Assembly: GCF_945859685.1 (NCBI RefSeq) | Contig: NC_079147.1 | Location: forward strand, 261,320,572 to 261,384,571 | From: Eupeodes corollae | Taxonomy: Eukaryota > Arthropoda > Insecta > Diptera > Syrphidae | Length of the DNA: 64,000 nucleotides | Direction: 5' to 3' | Part shown: positions 27,501-37,262 of the stretch, in pieces | Numbering within the stretch: position 1 is the first letter of the stretch | Layout of the letters: each line of letters opens with the position of its first letter | Position numbers and translations under genes: made by a program | The notes under the pieces: generated by a model | Database searches by the model: none | Seen by the model: the letters and a program-made list of their open reading frames with translations, nothing else | What the model was told of the DNA's origin: nothing

Positions 27501-30419
27501 TGGCTTTGTTGGCACGCCATCCATGCCAGGCAGGCATACCTACCGTTCAAGAACCTTGAACTCTGGTTCGTCGACCTTGACGTTAATGTCATTCTACTCT
27601 ATAGAACTATTTGTTTGAGCATGTACAAAGTGGCGACAAAATGGTCGGTTTCCTCTGAAAGTTCGTTTGCTGATAGTTTTTGGTGTGGACTCTTCTTACA
27701 AATAGAACTAAGGCATAGTGAGAAGAAAGCTTTTGCTGGCAATGTAGCCGGGTGAGAGAGCTTTTGTTTTGATTACATACTTGTTTCGCTATCTCATAAT
27801 ATACGAATACGAGTACAATAGAACAGGAAGAGAAAAAACAATGAACTTAAACTAGGTGGGTAGGTTTTATTGATTTTCCCATAGTTTGCTATTCGATTTG
27901 ACCTTCGCGTGAACTTTTCCCTGGTTGGCGTCTCACTCTGACTCTACCTTCAAACATGATTCAAACCACATATTTTTGTTTGTTCATTTCCTACATATAA
28001 AACAGTTAAGCTGATTTCTAATTTGTGTTTCTTTTCTTTTCTCCTGCAGGCATGCCCTCTAAATCCTGCACCGGAACTACAATCAGAGCAGGAATTCTCA
28101 CAGCGCTTCGCCCATGTTATCCGTGGTGTGATCGATTTCGCCGGCATGATACCCGGCTTCCAGTTACTTACGCAAGATGACAAATTCACACTCCTCAAGG
28201 CGGGATTATTTGATGCGTTGTTTGTGCGACTGATATGTATGTTCGATTCGTCGATTAACAGTATTATCTGTTTGAATGGACAAGTGATGCGTCGCGATGC
28301 TATACAAAATGGAGCGAATGCACGTTTTTTGGTAGATTCAACATTTAATTTCGCCGAGCGAATGAATTCTATGAATTTGAGTGATGCTGAAATTGGTTTG
28401 TTCTGCGCAATTGTGCTGATTACGCCAGACCGACCGGGTCTGAGGAATACCGAGCTGATTGAGAAAATGTATTCGAGGCTAAAGACCTGTCTGCAGTCGA
28501 TAATCAATCAGAATCGCCCAGATCAGCCTGAGTTTATGGCGAAATTATTGGAAACAATGCCGGATTTGCGTACTTTGAGCACGTTGCACACAGAGAAGTT
28601 GGTAGTTTTCCGGACGGAACACAAAGAGTTGTTGCGTCAACAAATGTGGTCGATGGAAGATGAACAGCCGTCGAAGAGTCCAGCGTCATCGTGGGACGAT
28701 GTGCGAATGGACGATGTGGCGAAATCACCATTGGGATCGGTTTCGAGCACAGAATCTGGCGATTTGGAGTATTCATCACAATCATCGCTGGCGTCGTCAG
28801 CTCCCTTGCTGGCAGCTTCATTGTCTGGTAGCTGTCCGTTGCGTAATCGTGCCAATTCGGGTTCATCCGGAGAAGATATCGATATTGTGGGCCCACATGC
28901 TCATCTCACTCAAAATGGTCTGACAATCACACCGATCATTCGATCGCATTCCCACAACCAGCTGCACCATCATTTGACATCGGGCACTACGCATCATCAT
29001 CGCTATAGAAAACTAGACTCGCCGACTGATTCGGGAATTGAAAGCGGCAATGAGAAGAACGAATCCTCGAAAACTGTTAGCAGCGGTGGCAGTTCTTCAT
29101 GCTCTAGCCCTCGATCCAGTGTAGATGACGCTATGGACGCAGAAACCTCCGCACAAAGTCTATCGACGACAGCTGCTGCAGCAACCAGCAGCAGCACTAT
29201 TGTGGCTTCATCGGCATCTCCATCAACCGCCATGGCAAGTTCTTCCTCGTCATCATCATCACCGTCGTGCACATCCAGTGCGGCCATGAAGCGACAGATT
29301 GTAGAAGATATGCCAGTTTTGAAGCGTGTGCTCCAGGCGCCACCATTGTACGATACAAACTCGCTGATGGACGAGGCGTATAAGCCGCACAAAAAATTCC
29401 GCGCCCTTCGTCACCGAGACTTCGATTCGGCTGAGGCTGACGCAAGCAGCACACCGGGCTCAACAACATCAGCAATGCCAGGCGCAAGCAGCCCGATGCA
29501 ATCTTCTTCAATGCCAGCACAAGCTCGGCAGCACCCACAGAGCCCACCACCTGCATCATCATCAACTGCATCACCATCTCACCATCACTCTCTACCACCG
29601 CATCAACATCAAAGCCAGCTTCACATGCATCTGACGCGCAACACCAATACCAACAACAACGGCAGCAGTAGTCGCGACAGCAGCGCTAGCAGCGGTAACT
29701 ACCAACAGCACTCCACTCTGTCCAGCACTCACTCCGTGCTGGCAAAGAGTCTAATGGCCGAACCACGCATGACACCCGAACAAATGAAGCGCTCCGACAT
29801 CATCCAAAACTACATCATGCGCGATCAAAATACCGGCCAATCTAACGGTCTGCTTGTATGCACTGCAAATTCCCCCGCTCCACAGCATCACTATGCAAGC
29901 TCAGGTTCGCCAAGCTCAAGTTCGAACTCCAACTGCTCATCACCTTCTACGACGACAGTTACACTCGCCTCCCCACCACCATCCTCCTCGGCGGCGTCAT
30001 CGTCAACACTGCATCCGCCACCAGCTGGCACACCAAACGGTATGCGGTGGCAGGGTCATTCAGTTATCACCACCACCACCATTCGCCAACAATCAGTTTC
30101 ACCAAATTCGAATGGCAGCAGCAGCAGTGGCGGAAGCAGCAACTACTTTCAATCCCCCCACTCCACATCAGTTTCACCACCACGCCCTTCCCCCTCGGCA
30201 CACTCACCACGCCTCCTCGAGTTGCAAGTCGACATCGCCGATTCCCAGCAACCGCTAAATCTATCCAAAAAGTCTCCAACACCCCCACCTTCAAAAATCC
30301 AAGCACTCGTCGCGCACAAATATCCAACAATGTCCGCAGATGTCACAGTGACAGCGACAACCACCGCCTCACCGCAACCACCCACGCCACAGGTGCACAA
30401 AGTCCTCCTTGAAGCGTAA
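4947..30419 (+). CDS. Eip75B: E75, isoform B: ecdysone-induced nuclear receptor (spliced gene)
   Basis: Coding exons are 4947-6530, 6670-6814, 22376-22614 and 28050-30419. Phases agree at each junction (0, 1, 0), giving 1445 residues, close to the roughly 1400 I recall for Drosophila E75B. E75 is a direct ecdysone target and heme-binding receptor of the NR1D (Rev-erb) class. It represses transcription and antagonises HR3 during moulting and metamorphosis, and its heme responds to NO and CO. Order: B-specific N-terminus 1-528, second zinc finger 529-576, hinge and start of the ligand domain 577-656, ligand-binding domain to about 860, then a Ser/Pro/His-rich tail with near-terminal PLNLS. Without the first finger E75B is not expected to bind DNA alone. 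In Drosophila it acts by pairing with HR3. Identity is very secure; the isoform label rests on remembered Drosophila B-exon sequence. Confidence 0.96.
6670..6814 (+). CDS. Eip75B: E75 common exon: second zinc finger of the DNA-binding domain
   Basis: Acceptor TTTTCAG ends at 6669 and the exon opens with GFFRRSIQQKIQYRPC, the usual nuclear-receptor intron position just after the P-box. Four zinc cysteines are visible (RPC, QQC, NRC, QYC), followed by RLKKCIAVGMSRD, residues 529-576 of E75B. The donor GTGAGT is at 6815 and the exon ends in phase 1. Only 139 bp separate it from the B exon. In A/C transcripts the same acceptor must join an upstream first-finger exon lying before the window. The stretch is nearly invariant relative to Drosophila as I recall it. 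Confidence 0.97.
7615..7627. promoter_or_regulatory. Candidate ecdysone response element 3
   Basis: AGTTCA-A-TGACCA is an IR1 site whose only departure from RGKTCANTGAMCY is the last base. It is in the large intron, 0.8 kb after the second-finger exon. Confidence 0.5.
9119..9523 (+). repeat. Cluster of four ATGGCGCCCAA-type repeats (forward)
   Basis: Copies begin near 9119, 9245, 9392 and 9512, spaced 126, 147 and 120 bp. The first two share 17 bases (AGTTAAATGGCGCCCAA) and similar downstream GGATTTTTA. The third reads GTGGCGCCCAA and the fourth ATGGCGTCCG. The rest of each unit is AT-rich and has decayed. Confidence 0.75.
11076..11088. promoter_or_regulatory. Candidate ecdysone response element 4
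   Basis: AGTTCA-T-TGACCG is an IR1 site with only the last base off consensus, midway in the large intron. Confidence 0.5.
14662..14684. promoter_or_regulatory. Candidate ecdysone response element 5 in a 23-bp palindrome
   Basis: AGTTCA-T-CGAACT at 14667-14679 is a one-mismatch IR1 site. It is embedded in a perfect inverted repeat with 10-bp arms (TAACGAGTTC / GAACTCGTTA) around ATC. It lies about 3.5 kb before the proposed E75D-type promoter. Confidence 0.48.
18132..18164 (+). promoter_or_regulatory. Candidate promoter for the E75D-type exon
   Basis: TATATT at 18132-18137 lies about 29 bases before A18161 of ACAGTT, a one-mismatch initiator. GCTAGCAAT just upstream (18146-18154) also occurs beside the proposed E75B start (4546-4554). 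It would give a leader of about 975 nt, unusually A-rich. Weak evidence. Confidence 0.33.
18165..19136 (+). other. Eip75B: AT-rich presumptive 5' leader of the E75D-type transcript
   Basis: About 970 bases that are mostly A-rich, with short A and T runs and scattered upstream ATGs, lead into the short coding exon at 19137. Assignment as leader depends on the weak promoter call near 18161. Confidence 0.35.
19137..19197 (+). CDS. Eip75B: E75 alternative first coding exon, zinc-finger-less isoform (E75D type)
   Basis: ATG at 19137 in a good context (ATAAAAATGG) opens MEELPILKGILKG...NYHNA, 20 codons plus one base, then a consensus donor GTAAGT at 19198. The leftover C joins CG at 22376 to make Pro, then VRFGRVPKREK, so the phase fits the third exon exactly. 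The product would be 889 residues with no zinc finger but the whole hinge, ligand domain and all three heme residues. I recall a near-identical N-terminus in a Drosophila Eip75B isoform and a related one (ending LKGVVNYHNA) in lepidopteran E75D. It should bind heme and HR3 but not DNA alone. The leader upstream is extremely AT-rich. Confidence 0.85.
19198..22375 (+). other. Eip75B: E75 intron between the D-type exon and the common third exon
   Basis: Starts with GTAAGT and ends TTTACAG. No coding exon was seen. Contents: TGTCAA words near 19860-20050, a CTCT run at 20275-20289, a G run at 20364-20374 beside a GATCGCGATC palindrome, and mixed AT-rich DNA. Confidence 0.6.
22376..22614 (+). CDS. 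Eip75B: E75 common exon: C-terminal extension, hinge and start of ligand domain
   Basis: The acceptor TTTACAG ends at 22375. The first two bases complete an Ala codon split with the previous exon (D-A-VRFGRVPKREKARIL). VRFGRVPKREK is the conserved nuclear-receptor C-terminal extension after the second finger. The exon continues through QQRALATELDDQPRLLAAVL and ends PSYSMPTLL before donor GTGAGT at 22615, phase 0. It covers residues 577-656 of E75B. His626 (CAT at 22522) lies in LRAHLETCEF and corresponds in spacing to Drosophila His364, reported as heme-linked. This exon also receives the short alternative exon at 19137-19197. Confidence 0.97.
22615..28049 (+). other. Eip75B: E75 intron before the last exon
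   Basis: 5.4 kb from GTGAGT to CTCCTGCAG. No coding exon was found. It holds the reverse-oriented GGCGCC cluster at 23868-24170, TGTCAA words, a C run near 25747-25757 and GGT/GAT microsatellites near 25400-25450. Confidence 0.6.
23868..24170 (-). repeat. Cluster of TTGGGCGCCA-type repeats (reverse orientation)
   Basis: ATTGGGCGCCATT at 23868-23880, TTGGATGCCA at 23911-23920, ATTGGGCGCCACTT at 24023-24036 and TTGAGCGCCACTT at 24158-24170. Read on the - strand these are the ATGGCGCCCAA unit found at 9119-9523. Confidence 0.7.
28050..30419 (+). CDS. Eip75B: E75 last exon: ligand-binding domain and C-terminal tail
   Basis: The acceptor CTCCTGCAG ends at 28049. The exon gives ACPLNPAPELQSEQEFSQR and the rest of the ligand-binding domain to about RQQMWSMED (residues 657 to about 860). 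The signature helix region DKFTLLKAGLFDALFVRLIC is present. Cys658 (28053) and His836 in STLHTEKL (28587) match the Drosophila heme residues Cys396 and His574 in spacing (178). The tail is rich in Ser, Pro, His and Gln, with islands conserved with Drosophila: LASSAPLLAASLSG, KLDSPTDSGIESGNEKNE, KRQIVEDMPVLKRVLQAPP, SHSVLAKSLMAEPRMTPEQ and LLELQVDIADSQQPLNLSKK. PLNLS resembles a CtBP-type corepressor motif. Stop TAA is at 30417. Long antisense frames here are shadows. Confidence 0.97.
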   Translation, partial: ACPLNPAPELQSEQEFSQRFAHVIRGVIDFAGMIPGFQLLTQDDKFTLLKAGLFDALFVRLICMFDSSINSIICLNGQVMRRDAIQNGANARFLVDSTFNFAERMNSMNLSDAEIGLFCAIVLITPDRPGLRNTELIEKMYSRLKTCLQSIINQNRPDQPEFMAKLLETMPDLRTLSTLHTEKLVVFRTEHKELLRQQMWSMEDEQPSKSPASSWDDVRMDDVAKSPLGSVSSTESGDLEYSSQSSLASSAPLLAASLSGSCPLRNRANSGSSGEDIDIVGPHAHLTQNGLTITPIIRSHSHNQLHHHLTSGTTHHHRYRKLDSPTDSGIESGNEKNESSKTVSSGGSSSCSSPRSSVDDAMDAETSAQSLSTTAAAATSSSTIVASSASPSTAMASSSSSSSSPSCTSSAAMKRQIVEDMPVLKRVLQAPPLYDTNSLMDEAYKPHKKFRALRHRDFDSAEADASSTPGSTTSAMPGASSPMQSSSMPAQARQHPQSPPPASSSTASPSHHHSLPPHQHQSQLHMHLTRNTNTNNNGSSSRDSSASSGNYQQHSTLSSTHSVLAKSLMAEPRMTPEQMKRSDIIQNYIMRDQNTGQSNGLLVCTANSPAPQHHYASSGSPSSSSNSNCSSPSTTTVTLASPPPSSSAASSSTLHPPPAGTPNGMRWQGHSVITTTTIRQQSVSPNSNGSSSSGGSSNYFQSPHSTSVSPPRPSPSAHSPRLLELQVDIADSQQPLNLSKKSPTPPPSKIQALVAHKYPTMSADVTVTATTTASPQPPTPQVHKVLLEA

Positions 30420-33400
30420 CATGTGGCCGCACGCAACAGAGCCAGAGACAACAACGAATACCGTGCGTCAACAACAACAACTGCTACTACAACACAAAAA
30501 CTGTCAAACAAATAAGCAGCGACAGCGCAAAGTAAAAGTATTAGCGGCTCATGTCAACGCATCATTATAACGGTGACGTTTTGTAAATAGTGTCATTTTG
30601 TTTTGTTGGTTCCCTGTTTCCCTGTACAAACACTCAATAATTCAAAAACAAACACACCTAATAATTTTCTATAAAGCGAATTATTACGCGATGGTGCTCC
30701 AGTGGCTGGCAGAGATGAGACAGACGATGATTTAATACAAATGAAAAGAGATGCAAATACAAACATCGATTTATTTTGAAACAAAAAACAAATTACTGAC
30801 TAAAAAAAAATGATATAAAAACATTAAACAAAAAAGAGCGAGACTGAATTACATTTAGGCATTGGGATTTGGGAAGGGGTGACAATTTTTTGAAAAAAGG
30901 GGACAAAAAATTAAAAAAAAAAAACTAAACAAACAAAAAACAGCGAAAATTATTTATTTTCATTATAAAAAATAAAAAAAAATTAAAAAAAAATAAACAT
31001 TTGGGGATATGAAGATGAAGAAAGAAGGTGACATAACATTGAATGTTGTACAAATTGTATTTAAAGATTTAAAAAACAAATAATAATAAAATAACTATAA
31101 AAAGAAGAAAACAGAAAATGTCCTTAAAATTTAAGCGAGATTTTAAAAACACAACACAAAATAATTAATTTAAAAATAATAAAATTTTAACAAAAACAAA
31201 ACTGTATTATTTAATAAAAACAAAAAACTCTTAAATTTAAAAAACAAAACAAAAATCACATCTCTGCGAGATAATCATTTAAAAAATGACATCGGACAAA
31301 CAGACAAAATACAAAAAACAAAAACAAAAAACTGGGTGGATTTATTTTGTTTATTTTTTTTTTGTTTTTTTAAAAGAAATTACAAGAAAAAAAAAGCTCT
31401 AAGCTAAGCATCATAAATTCAAAAAACAAAAATCAATGAAAATATTAAATAATTTAAATTTTAACTTAGTTATTAAGCTGTAAATAAATATGCAAACTAC
31501 TTCATTTTAATAAAAACAAAATATTAAAAACAAAAACTACATAAATGTCTTAAAAGATTGATATAATTTATAAAACAATTAAAAAAAAACACCCAAATTT
31601 AAATTTTATTAAAGTTAAATTTAAAAATAAAAATTTATTATTTTTTAGAGATCTCTTTTTTTTTATTAAAATATAAATTAAAAATTCTTTGTTAAATTTT
31701 ATTTTCCTTTTTTTTCATTGTCATCTTAAGTGTGAATGAAAAAAAAAAAAAAAAACACAATACCCCTCCCAAAAAAAAAAAACAAAAAACATGAGAGATT
31801 TTTTTTATTATTTAAAAAAATAAATTGTTTTGAAATTTCTTATTTGTAATAAGTATGAACGAGAAATGAAGTTGTTTTCTAATTTTATTGTGAAAGTGAA
31901 GATATATTTAATAAAAACAAAAAAGATTTAAGATTTTTTTTAAGCATAAACATTATTATTATTATTAAATTTATTATATTCTGTATATATAAACAAAAAA
32001 CACAAACAAAAAAAACTGTTTTCTTATTCTCTTGTGTATTCTAGAATTTACTATTGTTATTGAAAATTAAAACAAAACAAAAAACTATAAATATAAAAAT
32101 CATACAATATATTATCATTATTCTTATTATTATAATTATACTATAATTATTATTATTATATAAAGAGAAAATAAAAAAAGAAATATTTCATTTTTATTGA
32201 AAAAAAAAAGAAAAAATTGTTTTTATTTTTTTAATTCTTCATCTTTTTTTTTAGTTTGTTTTGGTTTTCTATTCACTTTGCTTCTTTTTTTCTTCTACTC
32301 CGCATGTGCTGCCTTTTTCCACAGAGATTTTCTTTTGTTCGTTGATTTTGTGTTCTCTTTCGTTTGTTTTTTTCCACAGATTTTCATTTTTCTTTCAGAT
32401 TTTTTAAACAATTTTCAAAAAAATAAAGAAAATTAAATTGGAAAACACACACAAGTAAAAACTCCGATTCTGGTAGAATCTTCGTAGTTGGTTAGTGTAG
32501 TTTGAATGTCTGTATGAAAGTAATAAAACAAAAATACAAAAAGTAATTTCTTAATGTTAAAAATAAGTGTATTTGTATTTACAAGATAAACATTAATTAT
32601 ATCAAAAGTATTCACTGTAAAAAAGAATTAAAATTAAATTTAAAAAATAAAAGTATAAGCTCACTCAGTGAAGCCACAAAACCAACCCCATCAGAATAAG
32701 ATTAATCTAAATTTAACAACTTAAATAAATAAAACAAATTTTAAATTTGAAATGATTGTATAGTTAATAAAACAAATTAATAATTAATAATTATACTTAC
32801 ATATTACAAATAAATAAAAAAAAAACAAAGTAAATACAAAGAAAATAAGAATTGTATGTATTTTGTCCATAATTTTAAATAAAAAACATATTTACTTAAA
32901 AAAAATACAAAAAACAAATGCAGAAAATGAAGACAAACAATTTGAACAATTACAATGAACATAAAACTAAAAAAGAAAAAGAAAAATTAATGAATGAATT
33001 AAGAATAAAAAACAAAAACAAAACCCAAATGTTGATGAGTGGATTAAATATGCATATACATATATTATAATAAAAAAAGTAAGAAAGAACAAAAGAAAAA
33101 AATATAAAAAAAATAAGAAACAAAAACAAATTATCATAAATAAAGAAAAACAATTTTTGTTTTAAAAAATAAAAAAAGCCGGTTTTATTATTTAAAAATG
33201 GTCAACTTTTGCTGGTTTTTGCTATGAGGTGAAGATCTAATGGATTCTTTCAAAGGGGCTTGTTTTGGAAACGTTGAGGATTATTGGTGACACTTGGACA
33301 CGGATATAAAACCTATAATCCATTGGGATTAACGACAATTATCTCATGCTAGTTTCACCAGTTTTTGAGGGGGTGAGCTATGGGTTTCTACGTTGTGGAT

Positions 33401-33421
33401 GATTTATGGTAAAACAGTAAG
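30420..33421 (+). other. Eip75B: E75 3' UTR and AT-rich downstream DNA
   Basis: After the stop at 30419 the sequence becomes extremely AT-rich and free of coding frames. Many possible AATAAA or similar poly(A) signals occur (for example near 31483, 31510 and 33140), plus many ATTTA words. The true mRNA end cannot be picked from sequence. Bases 33180-33421 are less biased and unrecognised. Confidence 0.6.
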
Positions 33422-33423
33422 TA

Positions 33424-34452
33424 AAGGGTGATTTTTTTGAGGTTAGGATTTTCATGCATTAGTATTTGACAGATCACGCGGGATTTCAGACATGGTGTCA
33501 AAGAGAAAGATGCTCAGTATGCTTTGACATTTCATCATGAATAGACTTACTAACGAGCAACGCTTGCAAATCATTGAATTTTATTACCAAAATCAGTGTT
33601 CGGTTCGAAATGTGTTTCGCGCTTTACGTCCGATTTATGGTCTACATAATCGACCAAGTGAGCAAACAATTAATGCGATTGTGACCAAGTTTCGCACTCA
33701 GTTTACTTTATTGGACATTAAACCAACCACACGAATGCGTACAGAAGAGAATATTGCGTCTGTTTCTGAGAGTGTTGCTGAAGACCGTGAAATGTCGATT
33801 CGTCGCCGTTCGCAGCACTTGGGTTTGTGTTATTCGACCACATGGAAGATTTTACGCAAAGATCTTGGTATAAAACCGTATAAAATACAGCTCGTGCAAG
33901 AACTGAAGCCGAACGATCTGCCACAACGTCGAATTTTCAGTGAATGGGCCCTAGAAAAGTTGGCAGAAAATCTGCTTTTTTATCGACAAATTTTGTTCAG
34001 CGATGAGGCTCATTTCTGGTTGAATAGCTACGTAAATAAGCAAAATTGTCGCATTTGGAGTGAAGAGCAACCAGGAGCCGTTCAAGAACTACACATGCAT
34101 CCCGAAAAATGCACTGTTTGGTGTGGTTTGTACGCTGGTGCAATCATTGGACCGTATTTTTTCAAAGATGCTGTTGGACGCAACGTTACGGTGAATGGCG
34201 ATCGCTATTGTTCAATGCTAACAAACTTTTTGTTGCCAAAAATGGAAGAACTGAACTTGGTTGACATGTGGTTTCAACAAGATGGCGCTACATGCCACAC
34301 AGCTCGCGATTCTATGGCCATTTTGAGGGAAAACTTCGGAGAACAATTCATCTCAAGGAATGGACCGGTAAGTTGGCCACCAAGATCATGCGATTTGACG
34401 CCTTTTTGGGTTTTTTTATTTAAAGTTCTCAAGCTCTTAAAAAATCACCGTT
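33424..34452 (+). mobile_element. Rosa-type (DD41D) mariner element, 3' part deleted
   Basis: Inverted termini are visible: AAGGGTGATTTTTTTGAGG at 33424 and its near-complement CTCTTAAAAAATCACCGTT ending at 34452. Both are flanked by TA (33422-33423 and 34453-34454), the Tc1/mariner target. At 1029 bp the element is shorter than the usual 1.3 kb, because the last part of the transposase is missing between CDLTP and the right terminus. Confidence 0.88.
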
Positions 34453-34547
34453 TATTAATTTTTCACACAGAAGAGCTAGGTACGTGGTTTATATCAGGTC
34501 TTGATAGAATCTTCACTATGTGTGAAAAATATTTGTTAAAAAATTGA
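33537..34547 (+). pseudogene. Mariner transposase, open but lacking the third catalytic Asp
   Basis: A 336-codon frame with no internal stop. The N-terminal helix-turn-helix region starts MNRLTNEQRLQIIEFYYQNQ. The first catalytic Asp is residue 156 (LFSDEAHFW) and the second is residue 249 (WFQQDGATCH). The third Asp should be 42 positions on, in the motif after CDLTP, making this DD41D (rosa family). Here residue 291 is Trp within CDLTPFWVFLF. From there the frame runs through the right inverted repeat into flanking DNA, so about the last 25 or more residues are not transposase. It should be catalytically dead. The clean frame suggests a fairly recent insertion or deletion. Confidence 0.9.
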
Positions 34548-34615
34548 AAAGTTGAGAGTTAAATTGTAATTTTAAAACAGGTTACGTATAATAAAAACCC
34601 GAAGTGTTCTTCCAT

Positions 34616-34996
34616 TTGAATATACCAATAGAAGGTCTGGGATCAAATCTGAGCTTATTCCACTGAAACTAACAGAAAGGTTTTAAAATAGGTCAAGTTT
34701 TCTTCACTTTTTTCGAGCACACTGGCTTTTATTTCGAAAATAGTCTTTCAAATAATCGTTCAATGGCGTATCAACATACCACTTCGAAAGGTGACCTTTG
34801 TAACCGAAGACAAAGGGAGGATATCATACATTTTCTAGGGCAATGTCCAATCTTGAGAGAGATAAGAGGAAACGTATTCGAAAATGACTATTTAACAGAG
34901 GATTCGTGTACTTCATTATTAAATGTGATGGATGTTAATAAACTATGCTCGTACACAACCGTCAAGACTGCACTGAAATATAGGAGCCCCATATAG
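34616..34996 (+). pseudogene. C-terminal fragment of a non-LTR retrotransposon ORF2
   Basis: Residues from 34763 include CNRRQREDIIHFLGQCPILREIR, the C-x-x-x-x-x-ED-x-x-H-x-x-x-x-CP pattern found at the end of many non-LTR ORF2 proteins. The frame ends with a stop at 34996. The reverse transcriptase part is absent. The clade cannot be told from so little. Confidence 0.6.
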
Positions 34997-35034
34997 AACG
35001 CCAACTTTTAAACAATTAAAAACAATAAAAGGAC

Positions 35035-37060
35035 AATATTACAAGGTGGCGGTACAGTCCGGTCTGGGGACGGACCTGGCCAAGCAACATGCATCTCCAG
35101 CCAGCTCGGTCCCTAGCTATCTGTCCCTAGTTTTAGACGGCAAGTTGGTTGAGGTCTTCATCCAGCTGAGTCGCGGTCTTCCTTTACTGCGCCGCCGTCC
35201 CTCGTGATTGGATTTGAAGAACTTCCGGGCTGGAGCGTTGATGTCCATTCGCTCTTGGATTTTAATTTTGTTAACTAGGTGAGTGTCGCTGTACAGCCCG
35301 TACAGTTCGTCGTTATATCTTCTCCTCCATTCTCCATCTATGCGTATGGCACCAAAAATCGCCCGAAGAATTTTTCTCTCCAAGCATCCTATGACGCTCT
35401 CATCTCTCTTTGACAGATTCCAGGCCTCAGTGCCATAAATTATAACCGTGATGATGGGTGTCTTTACTACTCAATAGCCTTCTAAGTCCAAAGAAGCAGC
35501 GATTTGGAAGAATTATTTTTCGTTTGATTGCAGCGCTAGTGTCGTTTTCTGAGCTTATAGCGGTACGTACGTAGACAAAGTCCTCAACTACCTCAAAGTT
35601 ATAGATGTCCATTATGACGTTTTGTCCAAGTCGTCGTTGTTCAATGTCCGTTTTTGATGACAGCATATACTTGGTCTTGCCCTCATTGACCATTAAACCC
35701 ATATGCTTCGCTTTCGTCGCAATGCTAAAAAACCCTCTACTGACATCACGCTTTGATCTTCCAATTATGTCAATATCATCGGCATATCCGAGTAATTGAA
35801 TGGACCTTTGGAAGATTGTTGACGGTTGAGTTTTGCACAATTCTTTCCAGAACGATATTGAAGAAGTCGCATGGCAGTGCATCACCTTGTCTAAAACCAT
35901 ATTTGACATCAAATACATCGGCGAGATCTTTTCCGACCCTGATAAAGCAGTTTGCATTCTCCATCGTCATTCTGCACAAACGGATAAGTTTGACAGAGAT
36001 GCCAAATCTAGAGAGCTCTTCCCTATGGATGCTGTCATTCACGGCTTTAAAATCAATGAACAGATGGTGGATTTTTCCAAGATCTGCCGTAGTGTGAATA
36101 TTTGGTCGATAGTGGACTTTCCCGGTCTGAAGCCACACTGATAAGGATCTACCATTTTGTTGACAAACGGCTTCAGGCGTTCACATAATACGGCAGAGAG
36201 GATCTTATATGCAATGTTAAGGAGACTAATGCCACTGTATTTGACGCAATTTAGAGGGTCTCCTTTTTTATGTATCAAACTATGCTGAGATTCCACTCAT
36301 CGGGAATGCTTTCTTCCGACCAATGCGGATTGTCGTGATGCGCTCGCTCACACTGTTGAAACTGAAGACTTTTTGCATGGGTCTAGATCCAACAACAAAT
36401 CCAAACCCAAATAGACGTTGATTTTGCTCTCGGTAGCAGTAGTATACATCGCAGTCTTTTAGTTTACGTGTGCCCGGTCCATCCCATTGCGCTTCTTGGA
36501 TGGTTATAATATCTGCCTTGCAGCTGTTTAGGGCTTCCGCTTATTATTCGGCTGGACGTGTTCTGTTAAGGGACCTAACATTCAACGTACAGAACCGAAG
36601 TTCTTTATCCTTATTTCGTTTGCTTGGGTTGTCAACAATAAATCCGTCGGTAGCCGAGGCTAGTTGGAGCCTTTGGAACTAAGGTATTTTGTACATGTTC
36701 AGGAAGCTATCCCGAGATGGTACAACCCTCAACCTAGAGGGCCAGATGCTTAGTATAACTCCAAGGACGGGGAGCCAGATAAAACCGCTCCTTATAGTCC
36801 TGGGCTTCGAATAAGTTGTAGAAGCCCTTTAAGGTGTTCACTAAGTAGGAAAACCTTATACTTGAACTGTAGACGGATCCGTTGATTCCATCTCGAGAAT
36901 TTGTCCGCTGCCGTCTGGATAAGGAGAGGTGCCATAGTGGAAACACCTCTCCCCCCTCTCTCGTTTGCTGCCCCCAACAATTTTCCACTGGGCTTAGAAC
37001 CCAATCTCCAGTTGATGTACTAGGCACCCGATGTTCACCACGGGGAGGTGAGGGTAGGAG
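35035..37060 (-). mobile_element. RTE-like non-LTR retrotransposon, internally deleted (copy 1)
   Basis: Read on the - strand: 5' leader (about 37060-36700); endonuclease start (about 36690-36310, with LNVRSLNR and KADIITIQEAQWDGPG, then KLKDCDVYY); an abrupt jump near 36305; reverse transcriptase (FRPGKSTIDQIFTLRQILEK, then LGYADDIDIIGRS near 35790); connecting region (NEGKTKYMLSSKTDIEQRR); and the C-terminal ERKILRAIFGAIR and GRPRLSW segment (35117-35383). Compared with copy 4 about 1.2 kb is missing. Several frameshifts and stops make it inactive. RTE assignment rests on resemblance to insect craniofacial development protein 2-like proteins. Confidence 0.8.
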
Positions 37061-37111
37061 TTGATAGAGATGAAGATTAAGTTACTAACTTAAGGATTTA
37101 TTAAATAACTA

Positions 37112-37262
37112 CCAAAAAGTGCTTTCTCAAATAAGCCGTTTGGATTCGGCTTAAAACTGTAGGTCCCTTTAATCCCTGACAACATTACTCAAACACAGTA
37201 AAGGTTTCGCGTTCTAAGACACTTGGCCCTTAATCTCAACAGACTGTTGCGCCCCCACATTA
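37112..37262 (+). mobile_element. tRNA-derived SINE, 3' body only (fragment)
   Basis: AAAAAGTGCTTTCTCAAA, then AGCCGTTTGG, ACTGTAGGTCCC, CTGACAACATTACTC and GACTGTTGCGCC match the body of the complete SINE at 59272-59585 in order. The tRNA-like head is missing. Confidence 0.75.

Noticed and set aside
27950..30511. Long antisense and alternate-frame ORFs (up to 185 codons) over the last E75 exon
   Set aside because: They are shadows of the compositionally biased E75 coding frame and have no splice context or family resemblance.
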